Source of the DNA: Batillaria attramentaria | Taxonomy: Eukaryota; Mollusca; Gastropoda; Batillariidae | Reading direction: 5' to 3' | Length of the DNA stretch: 64,000 nucleotides | NCBI GenBank assembly: GCA_018292915.2 | Contig: JACVVK020000526.1 | Location: forward strand, 109,501 to 173,500 | Part shown: positions 19,671 to 32,464 of the stretch, one piece after another | How positions within the stretch are numbered: position 1 is the stretch's first letter | Layout: each line of letters opens with the position of its first letter | The notes under the pieces: generated by a model | What the model was told of the DNA's origin: nothing | The model's input: the letters and a program-made list of their open reading frames with translations, nothing else | Databases searched by the model: none | Position numbers and translations under genes: made by a program

Positions 19671-20826
19671 CCTGATAACTAACGAGTATAGACACAAAAA
19701 ATAAACACCCAAAACCGCCTGAAAAAGTAAAATCTTTCTCACTGTGTAGTAGGTCTTCAACACCATTTCACGTTACTCTGAGTAATCATTAATCCCTTTC
19801 TTTCTTCTTTTTTTTTTTTTTTTCTTTTCTTTTTTTTTGTTGTTTTTGTTTAGATGAGCTGCCGTAGGTTGAAAGACACTGAGGTATGTTTACATAGTTT
19901 CTCGGTTAATGGCTTTGTTGAAGAAAACGGAATTTCTTCAAACTGACAAACCAACGACAGTAGCAACATCAGAATAAATATATTTCTTGTCAACAAGGCT
20001 TCTAAGGGACACTTCGTCATGGTGTATGGAGATGATATCGTCAGAATAATGACGTCTTGACTATGACATTCAGCGAATCGGAGAGGACGGTACCTTTCGC
20101 AGACAACACAACATCCGGGACCTGTTGTCCGAATCGTTTTATCACCACCGTACCATCAGGATACGCGCTCATCTTCCTTAATCATACTATAATCCCCCAC
20201 AGCCGTGAAAGGGAGTGCGGGTACTAACCCTGACGTCATGCGCGTGCTGATTACGTCATGGCTGACGTCATTTTGACCGGAGCCAGCGAGAGGTTGGGCA
20301 AAAAAAATGCGACAGTGAATTGTGGAGACGGCAGGACACTGCGGAGATGTTAGCTTTATGAAAAGATGACCTTTACACTCTATTAGTGTCAAAACATGAA
20401 TCAGAACACAGTTGTGTATCATATCCGTAAAGGAGCGGTTGTGGGGGGGGGGGGGGGGGGGGCGTCAGGAGAGGAAGACCCCTCACCAGTGCATTCGTAC
20501 AGGAGCGCGTACGCACTCATCCATAATCTGCACTGACAAACTTGTCGAATAGACCCTCTCCGTTCTACGCAGTTACAGATCATCATCGGCATTACGACAT
20601 AACAAAAACGCGCGAGGACCAGTCAATCAAGGAAAAAGAAAATTGGTGCAAAAAACAAGGCTCAGAATTAATCGTCTGCTAGTTTTCTCAGAGGCAGCGA
20701 CATGATGTATGTGAAGGTCGGTGACCATGCAAGACCTGCCCTGTGTGTTGGGAGCGCATCATATCATGCACGCTTGGTGTCTTTGCTTATTAGGCAGCAT
20801 GTTATTATCGATTGATGCTGGATTTA

Positions 20827-21070
20827 CGATGTACCCACACGTTTTCGCGTAATCTTTGAAATATACTTTGTTGTTGTGTTTGTTGCTGTTGTTGTTGTGG
20901 ATGTGGTTGTTGTTGTTGTTGTGGTTGTTGTTGTGGGTGTTGTGGTTGTGGTTGTTGTTGGTGTTGTTGATATATTTATGAACTGGGCGATGTACCCACA
21001 ACTTTTCGCATAATCTTTAAAGTACATTTTGTTTTGTTGTTGTTGTTGTTGTTCACATATTTATGAACTG
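20827..21070. repeat. local tandem duplication with expanded (GTT)n
   Basis: CGATGTACCCACA..TTTTCGC.TAATCTTT and ATATTTATGAACTGG occur twice. The first copy contains about 100 bases of GTT/GTG repeat, the second only about 20. Confidence 0.8.
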
Positions 21071-21360
21071 GAACCATGTAGTAAACACCGAAGAATTCTC
21101 AGACATCCTGACGCCTGTTTCATGCACCTCCCCTCCTCCCTTCTCCCTTCCCCAACCCCTCCCCCTGTTGCAACAAGACGTCAAAACATTCGCTTTAAGC
21201 ACGCATCAAGACGCACCAAGGACAGATATCACACAAGACGCACGTCATATAATTTTCTGCTACCCTTGAGCTTTCGCTGACCCCAAACACGAACCCGCGA
21301 TGGATGGTCTCTCGTAAAACGGACAAACGGCGACAGGATGCAAGGGCAAGGCAAGAGAGA

Positions 21361-21361
<1 letters not shown>

Positions 21362-21434
<73 letters not shown>

Positions 21435-21451
21435 CCCCCCCCCCCCCCCCC
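21362..21451. repeat. (AC)n followed by a C run
   Basis: A CA tract of about 70 bases, then AGAC and 17 C. Histidine/threonine-rich open frames here are artefacts. Confidence 0.95.
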
Positions 21452-22106
21452 TCCATGTTTACATCTCTGCTTCACTTTCTTCCGTCCCTGGTCGGCTCGT
21501 GGGTCAGCGGCAGATGTCTTCTGCGCCATCAGGAACTTCTTCCCTTGTGGATATGGATGGCCGGATCTAGTGAATTTGTTGGCTGGAGACGTTATTAATT
21601 TTGTGATGAAGTTGATGTGGTAACCTGTTGACCAGACGCCTGTAAAAGGAATCCTCCCTGGCGACCGCACGCAGCGCATGCACTTTTACCTTCTTCTGAT
21701 CTCTTTGTCAGACACAGGTGTGGGTTTGTTTGTTGGAGTACACGAGTCTCGTTCGCTCCCTTTGATACGGTAGCACGACCCGTCAATAAGGAACTGGTTA
21801 CTTGTCAATTGTCTTTTAAACTTTTATTTGTCTGTGCCCAAAAGACAATTCGTGTATTAATGTACACTAGAGAGTTAGTAGTAGTAGTAGTAGTAGTAGT
21901 AGTATTTGTTTCGCTCTCGTAATAAATCTTACAAAGTTCTACCGTCATTAATTTGGGTAAAAAGACCTATGGGCTCCAACGCTATGGGCTCGATAAGTAA
22001 GTAGGCCCTTCGAACATTTGATGGTAGACCGAGTTGTATCCCTGGAATTGCAGTCTCTGAAACGTTTCCGTGTTCATTGACAACTGTCTCGGTTCTTTCA
22101 CAAATC

Positions 22107-22279
22107 GGGAAGCCGGGGTGGTCGAATGGTAGAGCGTTGGACTTCTAATGTTCGGGTCGTGAGTTCGATCCCGGCTGGGGCCAAATATTGTGCTGGCTTT
22201 TGCATCGTTGCCCCGTCTTTGATATCACCCTTTGTGGTGGAAAAGGACGTTAAACCCCTAAACACTCACCCACCCACCC
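22107..22279 (+). mobile_element. SINE-A copy with 13-bp target-site duplication
   Basis: Flanked by TCTTTCACAAATC at 22094-22106 and 22280-22292. The head carries GTTCGATCC (one base shorter B box than most copies, as in the 62984 copy, suggesting a subfamily). Confidence 0.93.
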
Positions 22280-22559
22280 TCTTTCACAAATCCTATCAAT
22301 AGGCATATTTAGTGGGACTTCGTAAGGAGGACTTCGCCGAGCAGCGCAACCCATTTACATGTAAATTAGTAGGCTCACACGGCAGAGGCTGGGAGCGGCT
22401 AACGCGCTGCGATTAGTCAATGGTTCCCCTAAGGCACGTCCTACATGATATGACTGGTTAAAAAGAACAAGCCACTGCACACCAGTAGGAGCCACCTCAA
22501 GCCACTATTACACAAAGTGTGGGCCTTCCCGCCAGGCGCGAGGCTGCTGCAGATTGTGA

Positions 22560-22959
22560 ATAGGACGGTCGGTGGTCTAGTGCTTAAGAGATTTGTCACC
22601 AATGCGAGAGGTCAGGCGTTCGAGTCCCACTCGGGGCAAAGAAAATTTTTCCTTCTCGTATGTGGCACCGTTCATTCGGGCCGATCGTGGGGAGTTCTCT
22701 CCGGGTACTCCGGCTTCCACCCCGTCTGCTTTGGAAATGTTCAGCCCATCAAATTTGAAAAAATTATGCAATTCTAAATTCCGAAATTTAAATAGCTGAG
22801 CTGACCCTTCGCACCACGTGATTGTAATGTGTTTATGTCCAGTGTGTGAGAGAATGCGTGTGATTCACGTGAGCGTGCGTGTTGGGTTCAGTTCGCGGCG
22901 CTTTGAGCCGATTCCTGAAATTGGGTAAAGCGCCTATTTACAATACTTATTATTATTAT

Positions 22960-22960
<1 letters not shown>
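22560..22960 (+). mobile_element. SINE-B, full-length
   Basis: The head GGTCGGTGGTCTAGTGC and B box GTTCGAGTCCC are followed by the CTTCTCGTATGTGGCACCGT body. The 3' part has CACGTGATTGTAATGTG and GGGTAAAGCGCC, then TATTATTATT and a long (ACT)n tail. It parallels 745-1143 along its full length. Confidence 0.85.

Positions 22961-23026
<66 letters not shown>
22961..23026. repeat. (ACT)n tail of SINE-B
   Basis: About 20 ACT trinucleotides directly after the (ATT)n tail of the SINE, most simply read as microsatellite expansion of its 3' end. Confidence 0.93.
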
Positions 23027-23027
<1 letters not shown>

Positions 23028-23416
23028 TTAATAGTGGTTTCAAGGGCTTCCAGTGGTGTGAAGATTTCAAGTAAAAATGCGATTTTTGGCATGGGCTTTT
23101 ACGAGTTATTGTCAACATTGTTTACGAAAACTGATTCTTCACTCGCTAAACGGAGCCACACATACACACCCCAGCTCTCCATGGGCACTCTGCCTAATCC
23201 TGCCTTCCGCTCGGATGGGCGTGCTAAGGGCACAGCGCCCGGGACCCGGGACCCTGGGAGATGGGCTGTAGAGGCATAACGTTGAGTAATTCGGGTTTAT
23301 GGGCCAGGAAGGATGACTGCATGTTTACACTGAATGCTGTAATCAATGTATTGATCTCCCGGAGGTTCCAGACACCGGCCTGAGGAGGACTGAGAGGGGA
23401 GGGGTGGGAAATGTCA

Positions 23417-23465
<49 letters not shown>

Positions 23466-23475
23466 CGGTTTTAGT

Positions 23476-23544
<69 letters not shown>

Positions 23545-23552
23545 GTGTGTGT

Positions 23553-23621
<69 letters not shown>

Positions 23622-24471
23622 TTTCCGTTTCCGCGTGTTTAGACTGAGAGGGGGTACAGCTCTGGAAGCCCTACCGGTTCAAGGACTCTTCGTCCGTGAA
23701 CGATTTATTTCACATGCTGGGCTGGGAGCACTGGGCGGGTTGGGCATTGGGGAAATTGGCCTGATCTCATACACTTCGTTTGCCCAGACAATAAATCGTT
23801 CACAATTTTCTGCAAGAAAGCGTTTGACATCTCACCACTTAGCCGACTTTTTCCCCTACAGTCATGCGTTCTCGCAAACTCTGCCTAATGACTCGGAGTA
23901 GAAATTTGCTAACCAAGGTCAAGGCTTGTCTGTTTTCTCTTAGTGTCAAGAAACCACTCTCCTTTTATCTCCCAAATTAACATAGCGCGTGTTGTGGCGT
24001 CAGGATCCTGTATCTTTCAAGAAGTGTTTAAAATGTTGCTGTTTGATAGAGTACAGCCGCCATTGTCCATTCCCATCCTTACAACTTCTCTCAACAATCG
24101 TGTTCTCGGGTTTCTCTGACCTGTTGTGAGAGTCATTCTTCTCTCTGAACTCCTTTCAAGACAACAGACAAAACACATTTGTTCCTGAAGTTCCGGCCAC
24201 AGAGCTTTCTTCAAGGGATGCAATATCAGAAAATGACAAACACAGACAGCGGGTTTTCTCTCAGAGGCTGCCTGTCTGTTTCGGTCCGATAACCTTTCTG
24301 AACTCCTTTCTTTCAGAAGGTTTTCTTCAGCTGTCAGGAGACCACTGACGATGTTTAGCCAGATCCTTCACAACGTTGGCATCTCTCATGAACCAAAGTA
24401 AGCACTATATCACTCGTCGTGAGATCACTCTCATCTACAGTATGAGTATATTGTATAATTCGAGGGTTTCC
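23027..24471. other. intergenic, includes ~200-bp (GT)n block
   Basis: A (GT)n block spans 23419-23620 with short interruptions. The remaining sequence has no recognisable gene. The 165-aa frame across it is mostly Val/Cys dipeptide artefact. Confidence 0.5.
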
Positions 24472-24481
24472 TGCCAGAAGG

Positions 24482-24667
24482 GGGAACCGGTATAGCCCGA
24501 ATGGTACAGCGTTGGACTCTCAATGCTCGGGTCGTGAGTTCGAATCCTGACTGGGGCCAAATATTTGTGCTGGCCTTTTTTCTCGTTGCCCCGTCTTTGA
24601 TATCAAGCTGACGTTGTGGAACAGGACGTTAAACTCCAAAACACCCCCCCCCTCCCCTCCTCTACCA
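24482..24667 (+). mobile_element. SINE-A copy with 10-bp target-site duplication
   Basis: Flanked by TGCCAGAAGG at 24472-24481 and 24668-24677. Full head with B box GTTCGAATC and the family body. Confidence 0.92.
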
Positions 24668-24795
24668 TGCCAGAAGGAACTTTTGATACAGACTGAAAGA
24701 AGAGAGATGGCACGTTCTGCCAGGGAACCCTCAAATTACGAACTAGACGGATCAAGCAAACCTGTCTCATGCTGCTCTATTTACCCGAGTATTAC

Positions 24796-25228
24796 TTAAA
24801 GATCTAAGCTCCCAACAAAAAGCTTTCCGAAGTGTGAACAATTTTACAGAGTCGACCGTGCAAGCACAGTCAACTCTGTCACAGTTGCAGAGTTTTCAGC
24901 GTCCCTGAAACCCCGATAAAAGCCAAGGGCAGCCTGATTTCACAGCTCAGTTTACGTTTTGACACTGAACGAGAGAGATCGTGCAGCACTCAACATCCGC
25001 TAGACACTATAGCGATGTGTCTCGCTCACTGACCAAAAAGCCAAATAAGGTCACGGCAGACTCGTGCTCTGGTTTTATAAGGGTCCCCGAAGCGCTGAAA
25101 ACTCTGCACCTGTGACAGAGTTGCCTGGATTATGCACAGTCGAAGGAGTCACAGTAAAAAATTTTCGCACTTCGGAAAGCTTTTTTTTTTTTTTTTTTGG
25201 GGGGGGGGGGGGGAGCTTAGATCTTTAA
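24796..25228. mobile_element. TTAA-flanked foldback element, ~110-bp inverted repeats
   Basis: The left arm starts TTAA-AGATCTAAGCTCC (24796) and the right arm ends GGAGCTTAGATCT-TTAA (25228). The arms stay complementary inward through AAGCTTTCCGAAGTG, CAACTCTGTCACAG and GCAGAGTTTTCAGCG. The right arm has gained a T16/G14 run. TTAA ends are the target-site signature of piggyBac-type transposons. Non-coding, so non-autonomous. Confidence 0.85.
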
Positions 25229-25387
25229 ACCACTTACATATACACCCTGGATCCCAAAGCGACGCACTCTCCATTCCCTCAAGGCATCAGCTGCTTTTGC
25301 AGACTGCTCCGTCATGGTCGTCAAGGATCACCCACATCGCCTTCTCGATCCTTCAAACTATTGTCTAAATCTGCTGCACGCCAACAG

Positions 25388-25740
25388 GACGAGGCTGTAG
25401 TGTAGTGGTTAGCACTTCGGACCATGGGCCGGGAGACCCGGGTTCGAGTCCCACCTGAGGCAAGCGGGATTTTTTCCTACCTAGGTCGGCTCCTAACCAG
25501 AGCGGGTGTGCTATGGGCCCAATGGGGAGGCTGTCGTCACAAAGCCTAGACTTTGAATGTGTTTCCCTTTTTATGACACATCTCATGATGTGGATGATTA
25601 CTCATCCGGCACCACAGGTGCCGTAGTTCCTGGGCCTGGTTAACGCCGGGAAGCCTGGAGTGCTCTAAGAAAACCATCATCTCCACCATCATGCCATCAT
25701 AAAATCATCCTTATCATCATCATCGTGCATAACAAAACAA
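25388..25740 (+). mobile_element. SINE-C copy
   Basis: A-box region GTAGTGTAGTGGTTAGC, B box GGTTCGAGTCCC, body GGTCGGCTCCTAACC and GGGCCCAATG, ending in ATC repeats and TGCATAA. Same family as 3349-3742. Confidence 0.82.
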
Positions 25741-25750
25741 AACAAACAAG

Positions 25751-25905
25751 GCGGCTGGTTGGTTGGTTGGTTGGTTGTTTGCGGGTCTAGCGTCCTTTTC
25801 CATCACATACGGGTGATACATGCAGAGATGGGGAAACAAGGAAAAAAGTTCTGGCTTCCAGCCAGGATTTGAACCGACGCCCCGAGCATTGACAGTCCAA
25901 ACTGA
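25751..25905 (-). mobile_element. diverged SINE-A copy
   Basis: Reverse-strand match to SINE-A (GCGTCCTTTTCCATCACATA, CCAGCCAGGATTTGAACC, GAGCATTGACAGTCC), followed at its 3' side by a GGTT repeat. Confidence 0.75.
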
Positions 25906-25999
25906 CTCTCCTCGTCAAAGTACCTCGACCTCACGCGCGATAGGTGATTGAGACTTCTTGACTACTCATAGTATGCATGACACACCAAGCTGCCATGGA

Positions 26000-26120
26000 C
26001 CATTGGTCATGAGAGGACTGATGTAATGGGCAGGATATTACAGAAAATAAAAAGAGGTCTGCAGCAGCCCCCAAATCACCAACCTTGGAGATTTTTGTTG
26101 TTGTTGTTGTGAGTACACAT

Positions 26121-26156
<36 letters not shown>

Positions 26157-26308
26157 AGAGCCTTGGGCTCTCAATGCTCGGGTCGTGAGTTCGAATCCCG
26201 CCGGCTGGGGCCAAATATTTGTGCTGGCCTTTTTTCTCGTTGCCCCGTCTTTGATATCACCCTTATGTGGTGGAAAAGGACGTTAAACTCCCAAACACCC
26301 ACCCACCC

Positions 26309-26344
<36 letters not shown>

Positions 26345-26890
26345 GCAGTTTTGTCATATAATTATTTCTTAGATTAGTCTGCCATTGCAATACTGTCAAT
26401 ATGTACTTGTCCCCCCCCCCCCCGAGCATTATCATGAGCGGTGCTTGTTTATGCTCACTAGTTGTTTACTTGAACGACTTGTATTGCAATAAACCTGTTG
26501 AAACCAACCTATTGAGATTACAACACAACTGTGGGCAGGACAAGAATGGACGAAATGGGCAGGATGTTACAGGAAACGAAAAATCGGTCAGCATCAGCCA
26601 CGCAAATCACCGACAAAGATTAAGCAAAACAAAACAAAAAATGCTAACACTGAGGACGAAAATTTAGGATGGTCAGGAAGTTACACGAACTACAAAAAGC
26701 GGTCAGCAACAACCACACAATTTATTTACCAACAAAAGATTAAAGAAAAAAGAAAAAAAAAAACCAAAAAAGACAGAGCGATAATTTTCGTAATGGGCAG
26801 GGTTTTACAGAGAATAAAAAGCGGTCAGCAGTTTAGCAGCCCGCACATTACCCAAGAAAACAAACATCGGGCAGAACGAGAATTAACGAG
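26000..26890. repeat. four dispersed-tandem copies of a ~130-bp unit
   Basis: AATGGGCAGGATATTACAGA / GGTCTGCAGCAGC-type units start near 26020, 26550, 26665 and 26795. Each is followed by an A-rich segment. The first is separated from the others by a SINE-A insertion and a C run. Confidence 0.65.
26154..26312 (+). mobile_element. SINE-A copy between (CT)n tracts
   Basis: The body and B box are intact, but the first head bases are lost. CT repeats flank both ends, so the target duplication is probably hidden in the microsatellite. Confidence 0.85.
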
Positions 26891-27849
26891 AGTCTACAGC
26901 CCAGCAGTTCTAGTTGTAAGACACGTACACCACGCGTGGATTGAGTCACGCTCTTGGTGGGTTTTTCGAGGCAATCGATTGGACCTAGAGCTGCCCCAGA
27001 CGCCACCTAGATTCTCTCCCTTTGCGTAAACAAGGCGCGTAACCCCGATCTTCAGGCGGCCCAAGGACAGATAATCTGACAGTCGTCTGTCAATCGAGAC
27101 TTTCTAATGTAGCTGGAGAGCAGGATGAGATGTGCCACGCCGGTCACAAATCGCCTGGGATTGTTTTCGGTGTACGAGTACTCATGATCACGTGCCAGCC
27201 GCCAGCAGCCGAACTTGTAATGCACTTTTTTCCCCTCCTTCTCCCCCCCCCCCCCTCTCTCTCTCTCTTTCTCTTTCGATCGGGCCGGTTATGGGGCGCC
27301 AAATGTACAGAGCAAGATCTGAGGGAGATTTTCAAGATGAAAACTTTTTTGTTTGTTTGTTTGTTTTTTTGTTGTTGTTTGGTTGGTTTTGGGTTTTCGG
27401 TTTTTTTTTCCCCCAACTAAGAAAAATAAACGAACACGATACAAACAAACTTTTACAACAAAGAAACGTCTACAGCAAACCTGCAAAGTTGATAAACAAA
27501 GAAAGAAACAAACTTTGTAAACAATCAAACAAACAAGCCAACTTTAAAAACAAACAAACGAACTTCGAAAACAACCAAACAGTGATAAACAAATATAACA
27601 AATATTGCTACGCATTTTACATTTAACTGTCTGTTAACGTTTCATTTGCCAGTCTGTGTCTTCATTTTGTTTGTATCTGAAACAAAGAAGAGATAATATC
27701 TATTTATTTGACAGGCATGTTTTCAGACATTTAAAATTTCTGTTGTGTTCGAGGATATGCGTATTTCCTCGCCATAAACTATGAAAAAAAAAGTTTACAT
27801 ATATATCTTTGATCAACCGCAAACAAATCTACATGTCCTGAGTGGCCTG
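26890..27849. other. intergenic, no gene seen
   Basis: C/CT runs at 27243-27275 and AAAC-rich sequence at 27430-27600. The AAAC-rich frame (Asn/Lys) is compositional. Confidence 0.45.
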
Positions 27850-28024
27850 GGAGCAGGGCTGGTCGAATGGTAGAGCGTTGGAATGTCAATGCTCGGGTCG
27901 TGAGTTCGACCCCCGGCTCGGGCCAAATATTTGTGCTGGCCTTTTTCTCGTCGCTCCGTCTTTAATATCGCCCTTATGTGGTGGAGAAGGACGTTAAACT
28001 CCCGACCACCCACCCATCCACCCT
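27850..28024 (+). mobile_element. SINE-A copy
   Basis: Head GGTCGAATGGTAGAGCG with B box GTTCGACCC and a full body ending CACCCACCCATCC. Confidence 0.88.
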
Positions 28025-29100
28025 CCTGCGTGGCCGAATTTGCGGGAATAACAACGTAGTGACTCATGCCCCGCTCTTGATTCTTCTACATGACTGAGAC
28101 TTATCGCTTCTTGTACGACGCAACTTTCTCTTGATGGGCTCGGTTAATTGGAGTGTAACGCACACTGTAATTACCTAAGATTTACCGTCTCCCACTCATA
28201 CCTTCTCCTGCTGGAATTATGAGCCGGAGGGTCAGGATCTCCACCTCACGAGCGACCTCTCGTGATGTACACTCATTTTGCTGTCTTTCCGACAAGTCAT
28301 TTATGTCTGCGCTGTGCTGATTTATACGTCCGTCATTATGGTCAGAGACGTGAAATATAGAGACTCGACACACGTGAAAGTATCTGAGGTTGCTGTCCCG
28401 TAACCTCCTGTTTCCAGATTTCACGGTGACGTCATCGTTTAGGTGGTAGAAACGACGGAAGATCGTGGCAGGTGTCACAGAAGTGTTTTACGACACTGCT
28501 GACTTCTTGACATTATGACGTCGATTAATTTATGCACCATTTTGAGCCGTGCAGGTTGTTAGGTAATTTATCCAGTATGGGGCACATTCCAGACCCGTTT
28601 CCCTAAACCTACTGTAGCAAGATGTTTGTGGAAGAGTACCCTAAGGAACTGGATAACATTAGAAGTTGTTGAACTACTGGTTGGAAATTTGTGAACGATG
28701 ACAGAATTTTACTTAGTTTACACACTCGTTCACAAATATTCCTAGTTAGCGACAGTCAAAAAAGACAGCACAGCTATTCTTATTAGCAACATGATGTAAT
28801 GTAATTTGACAACTTTGAGGGTTGGCGCTGCTACATTTTTGTTTAAAAATCGGGCTCAAAATTAATTGATTGAAATGTGTGTGATTTTTTCAAGGCCGAC
28901 TTATCATGCAGCAGACAATCTGAAAAAGATTTCTGCAGCAAACTGAGGAAAAGGGAAGGTAAGCGAGGGGAAAAGGGAAGGTTAAGCGACTACGCCCGCT
29001 GAGCACTGGCAGCGGCCCTGATTTCTTTTAAACTGTAAAGTTATGAAAATGTGATGAATTTTAGAAAACAGCTCGTTGCTCTGTGGGGGACACAAACACG
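28025..29100. other. intergenic, no gene seen
   Basis: About 1 kb of non-repetitive sequence. I see no splice-supported frame and no RNA gene. Confidence 0.4.
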
Positions 29101-29363
<263 letters not shown>

Positions 29364-29446
29364 GAGTTTGTTCCCCTTGCCCAAATGTCTGGTCACAGTG
29401 ACACAGACATGTCTGGCGTAAAACTTATCTCATCCAACCGGCCTTC

Positions 29447-29448
<2 letters not shown>

Positions 29449-29527
<79 letters not shown>
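29449..29527. repeat. (GT)n microsatellite, ~39 units
   Basis: A pure GT tract, opposite in strand sense to the CA blocks just upstream, so the transcript of this segment could form a long CA/GU hairpin. Confidence 0.95.
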
Positions 29528-29530
<3 letters not shown>

Positions 29531-29774
29531 AGAGCCTGGGGGTAAGGGAGAGAACCCATTCTCGTTAGGTGCCGGCACCGACAAACTGTGGCCGCAACGT
29601 GACAGATCCAAGATATCTAGCCAGGGTCCCTGCTCCGAATTTGCAGGAAGGGGCATTTCCGAAAAATGGAACGGATTTGATTGATTTGTTTTCATTTCTC
29701 TTAAAGCGACTCCATCCAGCGGTTTAAACTTGAATTAACCATGATTACACTCCAAATATACCATGTTCATGACA

Positions 29775-30012
29775 CCTTTAGTAAAGGATGGTAGCACTTT
29801 TGGTAAAGAATGATAGCACTTTTGGTAAGGAGTAACAACACTTTTGGTAAAGAATGATAGCACTTGTGGTAGAGAATGATAACACTTTTTGTAAAGAACG
29901 ATAGCAGTTTTGGTAAAGAATGATAACATTTTTGGTAAAGACTGAAAACAACTTTAGTAAAGAATTATGGCACTTTTGCTAAAGAATACAGCACTTTTGT
30001 AATGGATGCAGC
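29775..30012. repeat. 22-bp minisatellite, ~10 degenerate copies
   Basis: The unit is AGCACTTTTGGTAAAGAATG-AT with substitutions in most copies. An old, decaying array. Confidence 0.85.
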
Positions 30013-30234
30013 CGCTTTAAAAGTTAACCTCACCTCGACCTGCGTGCACGATGTTTGAATCTAGTGGCTGGAAGTACCTATTGAGCGCATAATAAAGATA
30101 AATGACAGGGCGGGATGATGAGAGGGGTTAAGGAGTGGACGGGGTGGGGGGTCGGGCGTGGGGGGGGGGAGGGTTGATGAGGGGACGTTGAGTTCAATTC
30201 TGAAGCAGACTCGTGATTGCTGATTGCTCGCGCC

Positions 30235-30236
<2 letters not shown>

Positions 30237-30269
<33 letters not shown>

Positions 30270-30280
30270 GTGCGCGCGTG
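30237..30280. repeat. (CA)n with alternating purine-pyrimidine GCGCGTGCG end
   Basis: A short CA tract continuing into CGCACGTGCGCGCGTGCGTG, a Z-DNA-prone sequence. Confidence 0.85.
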
Positions 30281-31180
30281 CGTGAAAGGTGTTAGTCGGG
30301 CCCCTCCAGCGTATCACTCTTGCACACCGGTTTGTTATTGTCTCCATGAACGCTTAGTTTTTATTGTTGTTGTTGTTGTCGCAAACTTTTCAAAACTTCA
30401 CGATAAGAAACACTCTTGAGCTTGTTCACTCAGACTTATTTGCACAGTGTGCCTCCTGGAACTGAGCTTGGTTTAGTGTGTGTATATATTGTCACACGCG
30501 CACTCACTCAGCACGCTTCCGGTTAGCCGCAAATTAGCCTTTGTTGCTTGCGCGGCGTTAAGCCCTTAATAACTAACTAACCAACCAGCACGCTTTCGGA
30601 CGGTCATACACACGCATACACACTAACAGACGCACTCAACAAGTGGGTGAACAATATTTACAAGTTTATGCACTAACTTATCCATCTGAACTAACTTAAC
30701 TAACTTTGACTTAACTAACTTAACTAACTTGCGAACCAGTCAGATTTTGCCCGCCTGCGCGGGTGAAAGATATTGTCAAAGGCACTGAGTACCGGAGCAG
30801 GGCTAGAGGGTCTTAAGAGGGCGACAGCAGCGCACAACACACGGACAGGGGTTACGGGAGGAGGGGAACACTGATTTCCCTGGCACGGTCCTGGGAACAG
30901 CCTCTCGTCGGTGCCGTCCCTCTCTCTCTATATACATCTCTCTCTCCGCGTACCAAGACCGTTACTGTCCCAACGTGCGTTGGCGACCTCCTCGGAGACC
31001 AGTATACGAGTACCTTAATATGAATAGAATGTTAACCTTACACAGGGGGTTGGAGGGAGTACAAATCTTGATGTCCATTTTTTTTTTTTTCGAGAGAGAG
31101 AGAGAGAAAGAGAGGTCTGATCATCTGGTAACTCTTCTCTAGCTTCTCTCGCACGGACTGGTGCAAGGTGTGAAAGTGTT
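30281..31180. other. intergenic, no gene seen
   Basis: Has ACTAACTTA-type short repeats at 30685-30735 and CT/AG runs near 30922-31112. Nothing coding recognised. Confidence 0.4.
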
Positions 31181-31490
31181 CAAGGCCCGCATGTAAAAGT
31201 CGGGATTTGGGAGTTTAGCCCCAGGTTAGAGTCTAACCTCGAACTAAACTTGCTCTAGTGTTAAAATATTAATTTTCTCTTGTTTTTTTGTTGTTGTTGT
31301 TTTGTTTTGTTTTGTTTTAAATCAGGAAGCGGGTCCATTCCAGCAAGGTGCCTATGCCGTTACAGAAGGATTTTTGTCTTTCTTTCTTTGCTTCCTTTTT
31401 CATTTAATTTTGTTTTGGGGTTTCTTTTGTCCTAGTCCTGGTTAGGCCCGTAGCCGTGGGTTAAATTAACCTCCAGTTTTACATACGGGT
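31181..31490. mobile_element. MITE-like element, second copy (inverted relative to 9429-9713)
   Basis: Ends GGCCCGCATGTAAAAGTCGG and CCAGTTTTACATACGGGTCC. The interior, including AGGCCCGTAGCCGTGGGTTA and a T-rich middle, is the reverse complement of the 9.4-kb copy. Confidence 0.75.
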
Positions 31491-31647
31491 CCTGTTTTTT
31501 TTTTTTTTTTTTTAAATCAGGTGACCAGGTGCCGTGACACGTTCTCAGTCAACTTTTGCAAATGCACGAAACAAAAATTGTGTTATATGAAAGTTAGAAA
31601 TGTTGAACGGTGGACTATGAGAGGCTCAGCTGTTGCCTTCGCGACTG

Positions 31648-31831
31648 GGTGGAGCCGGGATAGCTGTGTGGTAGAGCGTTGGACTTTCAATACTCGGGCC
31701 GGTCGTGAGTTCGAATCCCGGCTGGGGTCAAATATTTGTTCTAGCCTTTTTCGCGATGCCCCGTCTTTGATATCACCCACACCTGGTGGAAAAGGACGTT
31801 AAACTTCCAAACACCCACCCACCCACCCAAT
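31648..31831 (+). mobile_element. SINE-A copy with 12-bp target-site duplication
   Basis: Flanked by CCTTCGCGACTG at 31636-31647 and 31832-31843. Full head and body. Confidence 0.93.
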
Positions 31832-31864
31832 CCTTCGCGACTGATTGGCCTTGTGATATTTTGC

Positions 31865-32200
31865 GTCCGCACTGTCTTACTGGACACGGTAAGCATGCAA
31901 GTTTAGACGATAAGCGAGGTTGGTAACAACAATATTCGAGCCTGCACGCGATTTTGACTCAGTCAAACCGGCGTGAAAAATCCCAACCCTGCACACTGGC
32001 GAAGACGAAATCACGTTAGTGCTCTCACCGTTTTCGCACCACGCTGGGCACCTCAGTTTTGAGTGGACTTTAACCGGGCTGAGTTCTGACCTGCGCATCC
32101 AGCTCAGTCAGTCACCATCCCGGAAATCGAACCACAACTTCAGCGCAACAACGCGACGCATTAACCTTCTGGCCAGGTTTTCGTACTGGCGCGGATAGAG
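31865..32200 (-). mobile_element. possible tRNA-derived SINE, unassigned family
   Basis: The minus strand has GGTTAATGCGTCG and GTGGTTCGATTTCC (B-box-like) at about 32150-32110, followed by a body with a GGTGAGAGCAC region. Only one copy in the window, so the family is not confirmed. Confidence 0.4.
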
Positions 32201-32464
32201 CAACCGCAAAGGTCACCACAGAGGCCAGGTTTTTGACATATTAGGTCATAGACAGTTGAGTGCGGGCCAGCCCTACCCCCCTTGACTGGCTCCCGTCCCA
32301 CCACGGCCCGGGTCACGGGTGCAGGGCGGGCAGTGTGCCAGGGACGGGATAATGGGGTGTGATTAGCACGAGCAGCACGCTCCGCGCTCCCACGGTGCGA
32401 ATTTCACGACCTACTCTCGGTTTCACACTGTGGCCGAACCCACCGGGTGTGAAACCAAAACGGC

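Larger units (their letters stand above)
19680..22093. other. intergenic, no gene seen
   Basis: Contains T-rich tracts (19807-19850), a G run (20442-20462), GTT repeats, a 34-unit (AC)n (21362-21430) followed by a C run, and (AGT)n at 21879-21903. No frame here has family or splice support. Confidence 0.45.
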
